Below, piece by piece: positions 8,707 to 17,815 of a stretch of DNA of 64,000 nucleotides. The number at the start of each line of letters is the position of its first letter. Position 1 is the stretch's first letter. The DNA lies in NCBI RefSeq assembly GCF_024172185.1, contig NZ_JAMZEC010000001.1, positions 2,666,001 to 2,730,000 on the forward strand, given 5' to 3'. Under the pieces are notes generated by a model. The model had not been told where the DNA came from and did no database searches. It saw only the letters and a program-made list of their open reading frames with translations. This DNA is from Nonomuraea roseoviolacea subsp. carminata (GTDB taxonomy: Bacteria; Actinomycetota; Actinomycetes; Streptosporangiales; Streptosporangiaceae). Both the position numbers and the translations under genes were made by a program.

Positions 8707-9132
8707 ATGCCCCGTATGGCAGTCTGCGTCTTCTGCGAGATCATCGCTGGGCGGGCCGAGGCCAGCATCGTCCAGGACGATGAGAGGGTGGTGGCCATCC
8801 TCGACCACAGGCCCGCCACGGTCGGCCATGTCCTGGTGATCCCACGCGCGCACATGGCCGGGCTCGCGGACGCCGACGACGCGATCGGCGCGGCGATCTG
8901 GCGGGCGGCACGACGCGTGTCGGCCGGGCTGCGCGCGTCCGGACTCCGCTGTGACGGGGTGAGGCTGTCACTGGCCGACGGGGAGGCCGCCGGGCAGGAC
9001 GTCTTCCACCTTCACCTGCACGTGGTGCCGCGCTATCCCGGGGATGGCGTCGTGGTCACCGCTGACTGGAAGACACGCTCGCGCGAGCTCCTCGACCAGG
9101 ACGCGGCCCTGATCCGGGGGGCGCTCAGGTGA
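8707..9132 (+). CDS. HIT family nucleotide-binding protein
   Basis: HIT proteins are nucleotide hydrolases or transferases. The 141-residue protein carries the N-terminal CVFCEIIAGRAEASIV segment, GHVLVIPRAH, and the histidine triad HLHLHVVPR near the C-terminus. The ATG at 8707 and the one at 8716 are both possible; the second removes only three residues. It follows the hydrolase by 37 bp and may be read through from it. Confidence 0.9.
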   Translation: MPRMAVCVFCEIIAGRAEASIVQDDERVVAILDHRPATVGHVLVIPRAHMAGLADADDAIGAAIWRAARRVSAGLRASGLRCDGVRLSLADGEAAGQDVFHLHLHVVPRYPGDGVVVTADWKTRSRELLDQDAALIRGALR

Positions 9133-9248
9133 TCGCGCGCCCATGAACCGCGTCGCGGGTCAGCACCCGCACGGCTCCCCGGGACGAGGGAGCGACATCC
9201 CTCCCGCAGGGGAGCCCGCCGCGCCGCGACCCGGAGAAGCTGGCACCC

Positions 9249-9677
9249 ATGAGCACCACACCCGCGGTCACCCCACCCGCATCGCCCGCTCCCCCGAGCC
9301 GGCTCACCATCTGGGCCGGCCGAGCCATGGTCCTGATCGCCGTGGCGCACACCGTCCTGTTCGCCACCCTCGCCCCCTGGTCGAGCTGGCTCGCCGGTGA
9401 CCTCCGCAACGATCCTCCGGACAGCGACTCGGTGGCGACGTTCTGGGCGCTGCCGGGCGGATTCGTCGTGGTGCTGGCGCTGCTCGGGCTGCTGGCCGCG
9501 CGGGCCGGGCGGCAGGGACAGCTCCTTCCCGGGTACGTCGGCTGGGCGCTTCTGGGCTGGGGAGCGCTTGCCGTCAGCCTGATCGGGCCGAGCGGCTTCC
9601 TTTCCATAGCCGTCCCCGCCGGACTGCTCATCGCGGCGGACGTCGTCGCCCGACGACGGCTCCGCGGCGCGCCCTGA
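9249..9677 (+). CDS. Four-helix membrane protein, DUF6463-like
   Basis: 142 residues with four hydrophobic spans (AMVLIAVAHTVLFATL, GGFVVVLALLGLLAA, VGWALLGWGALAVSLI, IAVPAGLLIAADVVA) and the sequence FWALPGGF, as I recall from DUF6463 proteins. A GGAGAAG site lies about ten bases before the ATG. Function unknown. Confidence 0.7.
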   Translation: MSTTPAVTPPASPAPPSRLTIWAGRAMVLIAVAHTVLFATLAPWSSWLAGDLRNDPPDSDSVATFWALPGGFVVVLALLGLLAARAGRQGQLLPGYVGWALLGWGALAVSLIGPSGFLSIAVPAGLLIAADVVARRRLRGAP

Positions 9678-9680
9678 CGG

Positions 9681-9995
9681 TCACCTGGAGATCGGCACGG
9701 GAGACCAACCGGCTGCAACGCTCGACGATCTCACCGGACACGACGACACGCGGTATCCGCCCTTGTTGTCCAGCACCATGGCGGCGACCAGACCCACGAC
9801 GGGTGCTCCACCTCCAAGCCCGAGCGCCGCACAGATCAGCACCTGCGCCAGTTCTCCGTCCCTCGCCGGCGCCCCCGCGAGGGCCATTCCGTTGTAGAGG
9901 GCCAGGTATCCCAGGATCAGCGTGCCGAAGAACCAGACGAGGCCGAGCAGAGTCAGTGCCGTGCTGCCTCGCGAACCACTGCGTCCCGGCCCCAT
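9681..9995 (-). CDS. Small membrane protein of unknown function
   Basis: Starting from MGPGRSGSRG, this 104-residue protein has two clear membrane spans (LLGLVWFFGTLILGYLALYN and the LICAALGLGGGAPVVGLVAA segment) and a polar tail. An upstream ATG at 10103 would add 36 residues unlike a signal or helix, so 9995 is preferred. It converges with the DUF6463-like gene. Not recognised. Confidence 0.5.
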   Translation of the reverse strand: MGPGRSGSRGSTALTLLGLVWFFGTLILGYLALYNGMALAGAPARDGELAQVLICAALGLGGGAPVVGLVAAMVLDNKGGYRVSSCPVRSSSVAAGWSPVPISR

Positions 9996-10113
9996 GAGCG
10001 AAAGTGTTCGCAGCGGATGGTCCCGGAAGCAGTACGGCCGGCTCACGATTGCACACCGGCCGTCTTCCGGGAAGCCGGCAAACTTCGGGCGAAGAATCTT
10101 CATCTAACGCGCC

Positions 10114-13100
10114 GTGGACGCACTGCGCGCGGGGGATCCGCAGCACATCGGGGATTACTGGCTGGCCGGACGGCTCGGTTCGGGCGGCCAGGGAGTCGTG
10201 TACGAGGCCTACGACCCCGAGGGGCACAGGGTCGCCATCAAGGTGTTGCACGCGTCGGACGACGGCGGCAGCCGTGACCGCTTCGCCAAGGAGGCGACCG
10301 CGGCCGGCCGGGTGGCCTCGTTCTGCACGGCCCGGGTGCTCGCCGCCGACCTGGAGGGGAGCAGGCCGTACATCGTCTCGGAGTACGTGGCGGGGCCGAG
10401 CCTGCGCAAGGCCGTGAACGAGGGCCGCAGGTTCGCCGAGGACGACCTCCACCGGCTGGCGACGGCGATCGCCACCGCGTTGACCGCGGTCCACGACGCG
10501 GGCGTCATCCACCGCGACCTGAAACCGGACAACGTGCTGCTCGGCCCGGACGGCCCGCGCGTGATCGACTTCGGCATCGCCCGTACCCTCGACATGTCGC
10601 TCACGAGGACGGGCGAGGTCTCGGGCACGCCCAGCTACATGGCGCCCGAGGTGTTCATGGGGCAGCGCGCCGGGGCGCCCGCCGACGTGTTCGCGTGGGG
10701 TGCCGTCATCGTGTTCGCCGCCACGGGGCAGGATCCGTTCACGGCGGACACCCTGGGCGGCGTGATGCACCAGGTGCTGTCCTCCACACCGGACCTGGGG
10801 GCGTTGCCGCAGCGGCTGGCCCGGTTGGTGGGGGCCGCGATGGCGAAGGATCCCGCCGCCAGGCCCGCGGCACGGGACCTGCTGCTCGCGCTGGTCAACG
10901 GCAACGCCACCGACACCAGGGGACTGCTGGCCGCGGGCAGCCGCTCGGCGCAGGGCGTGCACGGGCCCGAGCAGAGTGATCCGGCGCTGGGCACGATCGC
11001 GGAGGACGCCTACGCGGCGCTCGCGCCCGAGGAGCGCGACCTGGCCGCCGAGGTGTTCCTGCGGATGGTGACCGTGGACGAGGACGGCTACGAGAGCGGG
11101 CGGTGGGCCTCGCGCGAGGAGCTGTACGGCGGGCGCCCGGAGCGCGAGGCGGCGGCGATCGAGCGGATCCTGCGGGCGTTCTCGTACGTGGTGACCACGA
11201 AGGACACCTCGGTCGCCCTGTCCAGGCCCGCGCTGCTGAGGGCCTGGCCGCGGCTGCGCATGTGGGTCGACGCCGACCGCGACGGCCTGGCCGCGCTGGG
11301 CCAGATCTCCGCGGCGGCCCGGCGCTGGTCCGACAACGGCAGGCGGGACGGCGACCTGCTCCAGGGCAGCCGCCTGGAGCAGGCGCTCAGCTGGGCGGCG
11401 ACCGGCCGGCGTCACGTGACGCTCACCCCCGCCGAGCGGGACTTCCTGCGGGCGGGCACCGAGCTGACCAGGAAGCGGGCCCGGCGCAGGACGCTGACCA
11501 CGATCGCGCTGGCCGGGTTGCTGGTCGTGACCATGATCGCCGGCGGGCTGGCCGTCTATCAGCGGCAGCAGGCCGCCGGACAGCGTGACATCCTCACCGC
11601 CAAGCAGGTCGCGGCGGAGGCCGACCGGATGCGCACGACCGACCCGGTCAAGGCGATGCTGCTGAGCGTGGCCGCGTGGCGCGTCTCACCGCAGCCGGAG
11701 ACCCGGTCCAGTCTCATGGCCTCACTGCAGCAGCAGGAGACGGCGGTGTTCCGCGATCCCCCGGTCAAGGGCATCGCCCACCGCGCGCTCAGTCCTGACG
11801 GGCGCACACTCGTCAGCGTCAGCGAGGCCGGGGTGAACGTCTACGACGTCCGTACCGGCGAACGCACCGGCGGGTGGGCCGGGCTGAGGCTGAAGGACGG
11901 GCCCCCCGAGGAGCCGGCGCTCAACAAGAGCGGCCGCCTGCTCGCCATGATCATGGGTTCGGAGCTCGGCGTCTGGGACCTCACCTCGGGCAAGCAGCTG
12001 GTACGGCGCTCCGTGGGGGAACGCGGCCAGTTCAGCGTGGCCTGGGGTGAGCACGAGTCGATCCTCACCGTGATGCGCCAAGGCGAGATCGTCTACCTGC
12101 TGGACGTGGCGACCGGCAAGCAGTTCGGCAAGACCCTGGCCCTCTACTCGGACGGCCTGATGCCGTGGCAGCCGCCGCTCGTCGATCCCACAGGCAAGCA
12201 CCTGCTGCTGGCAGGTGGGCGCTTCGTCGAGCTGGCGCTACCGGGCTTCACCCCGGAGCGGCGCCTCGCGCCCTGCCGCACCCACCTGGACGCGGCGGCT
12301 TTCACTCCGGACGGCAAGACCATCGCCTGCGCGGCCGCCACGATCGCGCTCGTCGACGCGGCGACCGGCCGGGAGCGGAAACGGGGCGATGACGACTGGG
12401 CCTGCGACATCTGCACGAGGCCCGGGGTCGAGCTGCGCTTCAGCCAGGACGGCGGCTTCCTGGCCGCCTTCATCGAACGCGAGCTGCGCGTGTGGAGGGT
12501 CGCCGACCGCAAGCAGATCCTCACCTACCGGGCCGAGGACGAGCTGACCGACCTTCGGTTCGACGCCGACGGCAGGACCCTGCGCTACCTCTACGACAAC
12601 AGGGTCATCAGTCTCGACCTGTCGCCGAGAGCCGCCGCCACCCATGTCCGGAAGGGGGTGGCGAAACTCGGTCCCGGAGGACGGTGGGCGGCGATGGAGG
12701 ATCCCGACCAGAACCGCCTCGGACTCTGGGACCTGGCGAGCCGCAAGGAGGTGGCGACGTTCCCGCTCAGCGAGTTCGCGGCGTGGGGGTTCGACCGGAC
12801 CGGCACCCGCATGCTCATCGCGGACCTCGCGAGTGTGCGGCTGATCGACCTCGACACGCGCGAGAAGCTCTGGCAGGTCTCCACGCCCCACACGAACACG
12901 AACAGCCCCGAGCGCGTCGACTTCAGCCAGGACGGCAGGACGATCGCGCTCACCCTCCGGCCGTCCTCCCAGGAGGGCAGCCTCCGGCTCCTCGTGCTGG
13001 ACACCGCCGACGGGCGCGTCCTGCGCACGTTCGACTCGGAGATCGGCGGCGGGCCGTACACGCCGGACGGACGCCTCGCCTCGGCCTTCGGACGGTTCAT

Positions 13101-13611
13101 CGACCTCACCACCGGCAAGCCGGACGGCGCGGCCTTCGACGTCGGACGCGGCGCCTCGGCGGTGGCCGTCAGCGACCAGGGACGGCTGGCGTTCAGCGCC
13201 GGTCCGGCCGGCCGCATAGCGATGTGGACGGTCCGGGGGCCCGAGCAGATCACGCCGGTTCTGCGCGGGACGACGGGCGAGATCACGGAGCTGGCCTTCT
13301 CCCCCAAGGGCGATCTGCTCGCCAGCGTGACCAGGGACGGCATCCTCCAGATCTGGGACGTCAACGCCATGCGGCGGCTGGGTGGCGCGTTCGACCTGCA
13401 CGGCTCCCAGATCACCTCGCTCGCCTTCAGCCCGGACGGCTCCACCCTCTACGCCGCCGACTGGGGTTCCGTCCAGAGGATCCCGATCGGCGCCGAGTGG
13501 ATCGTCCAGGACGTGTGCCGCCGTGCCGGGCACACGCTCTCCCCGGCGGACTGGGCCGCCTCCTTCAAGGAGGTGCCGTACCGCGACATCTGCCCGCGCA
13601 GACAGCCGTAG
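10114..13611 (+). CDS. Membrane Ser/Thr protein kinase with a WD40-like sensor half
   Basis: 1165 residues. The N-terminal Hanks-type kinase is complete: G-loop GSGGQGVV, AIKVL (Lys43), HRDLKPDN (133-140), DFG (152-154), and GTPSYMAPE. Residues 300-450 resemble the winged-helix tail seen in nSTAND-type proteins (SRPALLRAWPRLRMW, LLQGSRLEQALSWA). One transmembrane helix follows at about 460-482 (TTIALAGLLVVTMIAGGLAV). The rest, to the C-terminus, is a beta-propeller made of WD40-like blades (FSPKGDLLASVTRDGILQIW and similar). The kinase is cytoplasmic and the propeller probably outside. The start is a GTG with no good ribosome site. Its substrates are unknown. Confidence 0.9.
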   Translation: MDALRAGDPQHIGDYWLAGRLGSGGQGVVYEAYDPEGHRVAIKVLHASDDGGSRDRFAKEATAAGRVASFCTARVLAADLEGSRPYIVSEYVAGPSLRKAVNEGRRFAEDDLHRLATAIATALTAVHDAGVIHRDLKPDNVLLGPDGPRVIDFGIARTLDMSLTRTGEVSGTPSYMAPEVFMGQRAGAPADVFAWGAVIVFAATGQDPFTADTLGGVMHQVLSSTPDLGALPQRLARLVGAAMAKDPAARPAARDLLLALVNGNATDTRGLLAAGSRSAQGVHGPEQSDPALGTIAEDAYAALAPEERDLAAEVFLRMVTVDEDGYESGRWASREELYGGRPEREAAAIERILRAFSYVVTTKDTSVALSRPALLRAWPRLRMWVDADRDGLAALGQISAAARRWSDNGRRDGDLLQGSRLEQALSWAATGRRHVTLTPAERDFLRAGTELTRKRARRRTLTTIALAGLLVVTMIAGGLAVYQRQQAAGQRDILTAKQVAAEADRMRTTDPVKAMLLSVAAWRVSPQPETRSSLMASLQQQETAVFRDPPVKGIAHRALSPDGRTLVSVSEAGVNVYDVRTGERTGGWAGLRLKDGPPEEPALNKSGRLLAMIMGSELGVWDLTSGKQLVRRSVGERGQFSVAWGEHESILTVMRQGEIVYLLDVATGKQFGKTLALYSDGLMPWQPPLVDPTGKHLLLAGGRFVELALPGFTPERRLAPCRTHLDAAAFTPDGKTIACAAATIALVDAATGRERKRGDDDWACDICTRPGVELRFSQDGGFLAAFIERELRVWRVADRKQILTYRAEDELTDLRFDADGRTLRYLYDNRVISLDLSPRAAATHVRKGVAKLGPGGRWAAMEDPDQNRLGLWDLASRKEVATFPLSEFAAWGFDRTGTRMLIADLASVRLIDLDTREKLWQVSTPHTNTNSPERVDFSQDGRTIALTLRPSSQEGSLRLLVLDTADGRVLRTFDSEIGGGPYTPDGRLASAFGRFIDLTTGKPDGAAFDVGRGASAVAVSDQGRLAFSAGPAGRIAMWTVRGPEQITPVLRGTTGEITELAFSPKGDLLASVTRDGILQIWDVNAMRRLGGAFDLHGSQITSLAFSPDGSTLYAADWGSVQRIPIGAEWIVQDVCRRAGHTLSPADWAASFKEVPYRDICPRRQP

Positions 13612-13688
13612 GAGAGAGCTGGTGATGAACGTGGATGCCGGAATCCGGCCGGCGCCCCGCGGAACAGCACCCTCGCTAGGATCCTTTC

Positions 13689-14645
13689 GTGATCTCCGAA
13701 CTTGTCGACCGGATCATGGCCGGCGATGACGATGCGGTCGTCGAGCTGGAGGAGGAGGCCGACGACGATCCGGCCGTCCTGCGGCGGCTGCGCCCACATC
13801 TCGTGCGCCTGCTCGATGCCGAGGTCTACATCCCCCCGAAGCTGTTCAGCGACGCGGATGAGGCCTTCCAGCGGGAAGCCGTACTGCGGATCGAGTCGGG
13901 CGGCCGATCCGCTTGGGGCCTCGTGGCGACCCTCACGGCGGTCCGCGGTCCTGTCGTGGAGGCCGCATTCCATCGCTGGCTGGAACGGCCACCGTACGAC
14001 ATGGAGCCGGCCGACCTCGCCCGATCTCTGCGCCGGTACGGCTGGGACTTCGATGATCACGGACGTCGACGGGAGATCTGCGCGAACGTCGCGTACCGCC
14101 TGGAACCCGAGCCCCTGCCTGCCGGTGGCGCACCCGCTGAGCAGAGATGCCCGTGGTGCACCAGCCCGCTGTGGGTCGCACTCGACGGCGACCCGGCCGA
14201 CCCGCGATTCGCCGCCGCCCTCGCCCACACCGGCTGGCGGGGACGCCTGCGGATACTCACCTGCTTCTTCTGCACCACCTATGCCACCATCTTCACGCAG
14301 GTGAGCCCGGACGGCGCCGCGACCTGGTCCGCCCACACCACTCAGCCCGCGCACCTGAAGAAGCGAAAGCCGCTACCTGAAGATCCCCCTGCGGTACGCC
14401 TCGCGCCGGGCGCGGAACGGCACGGCGAGTACGAAGGACACGACTGCGAAGGCGGCTCCACGCTCGGCGGACGACCCGGCTGGATCCAGGACCCCGATTT
14501 CCCCGATTGTCCCGCCTGCGGAAAGCTGATGAGCTACATCGGCGCCGTGGCCGGAGGCGACACCATCGGGCAGGAGCATGGCGTCCACTTCCTCTTCCTG
14601 CACGCGCCGTGCGGGCTCGCCGCCACGGTCAGCCAGTTCGACTGA
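13689..14645 (+). CDS. Zinc-ribbon protein with a YwqG/DUF1963-like C-terminus
   Basis: 318 residues. Cys pairs CPWC, CFFC and CPAC suggest one or two zinc sites. The segment TLGGRPGWIQDPDFPDCPAC followed by GKLMSYIGAV matches the DUF1963 (YwqG) motif, in which LGG.P.W.QDP..P.C..CG is common. The N-terminal 100 residues are helical and HEAT-like. It follows the kinase by 77 bp on the same strand and may be a partner, but nothing in the sequence proves it. The GTG start was chosen by frame and length. Confidence 0.65.
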   Translation: MISELVDRIMAGDDDAVVELEEEADDDPAVLRRLRPHLVRLLDAEVYIPPKLFSDADEAFQREAVLRIESGGRSAWGLVATLTAVRGPVVEAAFHRWLERPPYDMEPADLARSLRRYGWDFDDHGRRREICANVAYRLEPEPLPAGGAPAEQRCPWCTSPLWVALDGDPADPRFAAALAHTGWRGRLRILTCFFCTTYATIFTQVSPDGAATWSAHTTQPAHLKKRKPLPEDPPAVRLAPGAERHGEYEGHDCEGGSTLGGRPGWIQDPDFPDCPACGKLMSYIGAVAGGDTIGQEHGVHFLFLHAPCGLAATVSQFD

Positions 14646-14778
14646 ACCCGAGGCACCCGTGCGCCGCTGCCGTACGCGCCATTCGGGGCCTGAGTCGTTA
14701 CGCCCAAGGAACGCTGTGGCCACCGGTGGTCGTACATGACGTCATCGCCGTGTCTCCCCGTTCAGGAGTGCCTCTTTC

Positions 14779-14976
14779 CTACCGTTCGGGCCACTCAGCG
14801 AGGATCTCGATACCGATCACGCGGCCATCAGGATCAAGATCCAAGTTGACTGTCGCTCCATCCATCGTGACCGTCCTCGCGACTCCACCCTGAGCGATGG
14901 GACCTCGCAGGTAGACGTACGCGGCTCCCGCCTCAGGGTCGTAGGTCCATGTGCCGGGATGCTCTTCCAGAGTCAT
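14779..14976 (-). CDS. DUF2283 domain protein
   Basis: A 65-residue protein beginning MTLEEHPGTWTYDPEAGAAY and containing LDLDPDGRVIGIEILAEWPE, the DUF2283 signature (short beta-rich protein). Some DUF2283 genes are listed near toxin genes, but no toxin is evident here. AGGAGA lies at good spacing before the ATG. Confidence 0.82.
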   Translation of the reverse strand: MTLEEHPGTWTYDPEAGAAYVYLRGPIAQGGVARTVTMDGATVNLDLDPDGRVIGIEILAEWPER

Positions 14977-15119
14977 GAAGTCTCCTGTCAGCAAGGGGCA
15001 AGATCGAATTTTGTCCTGCAAGGTTCCCGAACGATCTTCATCGGCGTTCGCAGGCGTCCGCCACCTCGCCTGACGGCATCCTCGCCGTACGTCCCCCGTC
15101 CGCCCACCTGCGCCCCTGG

Positions 15120-15432
15120 CTACCACTCGCCGAGAGACTTCACGTCCCATGAGAGCCGGATCGTGGGCTTGGTCTGGAGCACAATCGGCTCCTTATGGTC
15201 CGCACGGAGTCTCCCGAGGCGCCGCAGCCGCTTGACGTACGTGATCTCCTCGCCGTCCGCGTAGAGGCTGATATACGCCTCACCCGCCGTGGGGTCGATG
15301 GAGAAGAGGACCGATATCGCGTCTCGGGCGAGTCGAAATGAGTGGAGGCCGACTGGCCAATGAACGTCCTCGTACTCGCCCTGCGGGTCGCTCCAAGAGC
15401 CAGATCAGTTCCGCCAGCTCGGGGATCTCCAT
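15120..15432 (-). pseudogene. Frameshifted small gene, family unknown
   Basis: Reading from the ATG at 15432 gives MEIPELAELIWLLER and then nonsense. The +1 frame from about 15397 gives a coherent, soluble-looking sequence WSDPQGEYEDVHWPVGLHSF, then SVLFSIDPTAGEAYISLYAD and KEPIVLQTKPTIRLSWDV, ending at TAG 15120. The span is 313 bp, one base more than a multiple of three, so a single-base indel explains it. It is either a real lesion or an assembly error. Confidence 0.65.
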
Positions 15433-15441
15433 GACGGGACC

Positions 15442-15630
15442 CTACTTGAGGACGCCCACGGACAGCAGTTGCCTGACACCACGCACGCACGCCTGCAGGT
15501 CGCCCCAACAGCGGCGCGCCTTGTTGTCCCAGATCCGCCAACCGCCGGGAACCCCTCCGGCGACGTGGCGTCTCCTGCCGACGAACCCTGGATCACCGAT
15601 CGCCCCCAAGCACATACGACGCCCAGCCAT
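15442..15630 (-). CDS. Doubtful small ORF or gene fragment
   Basis: A 62-residue frame starting MAGRRMCLGAIGDPGFVGRR contains GGWRIWDNKARRCWGDL, which looks protein-like (Trp/Arg-rich) rather than random. It ends ten bases before the frameshifted gene at 15432, in operon-like order. I do not recognise it; it may be a degraded fragment. The rest of 15433-15785 shows nothing else convincing. Confidence 0.25.
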   Translation of the reverse strand: MAGRRMCLGAIGDPGFVGRRRHVAGGVPGGWRIWDNKARRCWGDLQACVRGVRQLLSVGVLK

Positions 15631-15785
15631 GCACTGGCGATCGTAGGGCTGCTCCGGCCACCGTCCTCACCGCCGATCGCCGGGCCGTCCGCGCCTCGGC
15701 ATGACATAGATCACGTGCACCGATGTCAGGTTCGGCCGCACTGTCTTGTCTTGGAGGTGAGTGATCGAACGAAGGGCAGGCGACC

Positions 15786-17075
15786 ATGAAGAACATCCTC
15801 ATCGTGGGCGGCGGTTATGTCGGCATGTACACCGCCTTGCGACTGCGGAAGCTGCTGCGCCAGGGCGAGGCCGCGGTCACCGTGGTCGATCCTCGCGGCT
15901 ACATGACCTACCAGCCGTTCCTGGCCGAGGCGGCCGGAGGGACCGTCGAACCCCGCCACGTGGTGGCGCCGCTGCCTCGGATACTCAAGGGTGTGCGGGT
16001 GCTGACCGGGCGGATCACCGGAATCGAACACGCGGCCAGGCGGGCGGAGTTCACACCCGCGCAAGGACCGGTCAGGACCCTCCAGTACGACATCCTGGTG
16101 ATGGCGGCCGGATCGATCACCAGGACTCTGCCCATCCCGGGGCTGGCGGAGAACGCGGTCGGTTTCAAGACCCTCGGCGAGGCGGTCCACCTGCGCAACC
16201 ACGTGCTCACCCAGCTCACGGCCGCCTCGTCGACCGACGACCCGCAGGTCCGGCGCCGGGCACTGACCTTCGTGTTCGTCGGCGGCGGGTTCGCGGGCGT
16301 GGAGGCCCTGGCCGAGCTGCAGGGCCTGGCTGACGAGGCTGTCCGCTACCACCCGACCCTGGAACGCAAGGACATGCGCTGGATCCTGGTCGAGGCCACC
16401 GACAAGATCCTTCCCGAGCTCGACGACAGCCTCGGCAGGTGGACGGCGCGGGCGCTGGCCCGTCGCGGGGTCGAGGTGCGGCTGAACACCCGGCTGGCCT
16501 CGGCAGCCGACGGCCACGCCGTCCTGGACGACGGAACCGAGGTGGACACGGGCACCCTGGTGTGGGCCGCGGGCGGCAGGCCCAACCCGCTCGCCGCGAC
16601 CAGCGATCTGCCGGTCGACGCCGCAGGCCGGATCATGGCCACCGCCGACCTCACCGTGGACGGCGTCCCCGACGCCTTCGCCGCGGGCGACTGCGCGGCC
16701 ATCCCGGACCTCACCAGGCCCGGCCAGTTCTGCGGCCCGAACGCCCAGCACGCCGTACGACAGACCAAGACGCTGGCCCGCAACATCGTCGCCCACCTGC
16801 GAGGCCGCAACCTGCGGCCCTACCGCCACGCCTACCTCGGTTCGGTCGCCGGGCTGGGCCACCACCAAGGCGTCGCCCAGGTGTACGGCCTCAAGCTGAC
16901 CGGCCTGCTGGGCTGGCTCGCCCACCGGGCTTACCACCTGGCGTGGGTGCCCACCGTCAACCACAAGGTCCGGGTACTGGCCGACTGGACGTTCTCGGGG
17001 CTTTTCCGCCGCGAAGCCGTACAGCTCGCAGGGTTGGAAAACCCCGGCGACGACTTCAGGCAGGCCGCGGCCTGA
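15786..17075 (+). CDS. ndh: Type-2 NADH dehydrogenase (NDH-2)
   Basis: NDH-2 is a peripheral membrane flavoprotein that passes electrons from NADH to the quinone pool without proton pumping. The 429-residue protein has two nucleotide-binding sites (IVGGGYVGM at the N-terminus for FAD, FVFVGGGFAGVE at about 165 for NADH), the TYQPFLAEAAGG quinone-site region, and AAGDCAAIPD. The C-terminal amphipathic region (LTGLLGWLAHRAYHLAWVPT) fits membrane attachment. Length is typical. Confidence 0.93.
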   Translation: MKNILIVGGGYVGMYTALRLRKLLRQGEAAVTVVDPRGYMTYQPFLAEAAGGTVEPRHVVAPLPRILKGVRVLTGRITGIEHAARRAEFTPAQGPVRTLQYDILVMAAGSITRTLPIPGLAENAVGFKTLGEAVHLRNHVLTQLTAASSTDDPQVRRRALTFVFVGGGFAGVEALAELQGLADEAVRYHPTLERKDMRWILVEATDKILPELDDSLGRWTARALARRGVEVRLNTRLASAADGHAVLDDGTEVDTGTLVWAAGGRPNPLAATSDLPVDAAGRIMATADLTVDGVPDAFAAGDCAAIPDLTRPGQFCGPNAQHAVRQTKTLARNIVAHLRGRNLRPYRHAYLGSVAGLGHHQGVAQVYGLKLTGLLGWLAHRAYHLAWVPTVNHKVRVLADWTFSGLFRREAVQLAGLENPGDDFRQAAA

Positions 17076-17384
17076 GGCCCGGCTCTCCCCGGTGCGGTCT
17101 GCGCCTCGGAGGGGGTCGGCCCTCCGCCTGGCCCCGGATCCGGGCGGGGACCGGCCACCGGGCCAAAGCCTCTGGCGGATTGTGAGCCTGGCTGTCGCCG
17201 GCTCGGGGAGCGCCACGGTGACCAGTATGCTCGGGGAGAGGGTATTCACGTGATACGGCGCGGCCCAGGACGTGCTCGTCCGACCCGGGATGCCCCGAGC
17301 CACTACGCCGGCGAGACGGCGGTGGAAACCGCGGACATCATCCTGCCCGCTGACCGGTACGCGCTGCTCCACAGCGGCAAGATG
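17076..17384. other. Gene-poor stretch next to the integrated element
   Basis: No convincing gene is visible between the NDH-2 stop and the transposase remnant. A plus-strand frame at 17250-17435 (MIRRGPGRARPTRDAPSH...) contains VETADIILPADRYALL, which may be a scrap of an enzyme gene, but I cannot place it. Confidence 0.4.
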
Positions 17385-17590
17385 GGGCGCGCATCGAGTG
17401 GAGCTCGGCATGCAGGAGCTGGCGGTCTTCTGTGAGGCCGGCTTCTTCTTCCCCTCATCGGCGCCGACGTAGCCCTTGTCATCCAGGGCGATCAGTCCGG
17501 CAGCTTTCAGGCGGCGCACGATGCCCCAGATCCAAGCCGGGTAAGAGCCGGAGGCCCACAACGGTGTGGAGCAGTAGGGCCGCTCGGCGG
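17385..17590 (-). pseudogene. Remnant of a DDE transposase (IS5-type)
   Basis: The minus strand reads AWIWGIVRRLKAAGLIALDD then KGYVGAD and KKKPASQK. This is the conserved region around the second catalytic Asp of IS5-group transposases (normally IWGIL...AGLI.LADKGYQGA...KPESQK). No start, ends or inverted repeats are visible. It lies just outside the left attachment copy. Confidence 0.6.
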
Positions 17591-17691
17591 TGACTCGGTC
17601 GATGGGGATCACTCCCGGGTGAACACACTCCGGTGGCTCCCAAGTTGGCTCTCGAAGGCGCCGAAGACACCGGTTGAAGAGCGGAAAGCAG

Positions 17692-17728
17692 AAGGCCCCT
17701 GACGGCATATCGCCTGTTGAGGGGCCTT
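17692..17728. terminator. Hairpin at the left boundary of the element
   Basis: AAGGCCCCT at 17692-17700 pairs with AGGGGCCTT at 17720-17728 around a 19-base loop. It lies nine bases before the tRNA-derived repeat, mirroring the hairpin beside the tRNA at 26630. Confidence 0.6.
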
Positions 17729-17736
17729 TCCGGTGC

Positions 17737-17756
17737 AGAGCCGACGAGGGGAATCG
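17737..17756. other. Left attachment-site copy: displaced 3' end of tRNA-Thr
   Basis: AGAGCCGACGAGGGGAATCG is identical over 20 bases to 26680-26699, which covers the 3' acceptor strand and part of the T-arm of tRNA-Thr. This is the footprint left when a tyrosine integrase recombines at a tRNA 3' end. Confidence 0.75.
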
Positions 17757-17815
17757 CACTGGCATCGCATTCGATCATGCAGTGCCACGGCCGCCCCGCC
17801 CCTCGCATCAGCCTG

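Noticed and set aside
9628..11415. 595-codon minus-strand frame opposite the kinase gene
   Set aside because: Antisense shadow; the plus strand has all kinase motifs in order.
17250..17435. Small plus-strand frame containing VETADIILPADRYALL
   Set aside because: A short scrap without start signal or family; mentioned only in the note on the gene-poor stretch.
15726..17765. 679-codon minus-strand frame opposite NDH-2
   Set aside because: Shadow over NDH-2; only its first part, beyond NDH-2, carries the transposase remnant listed as a feature.
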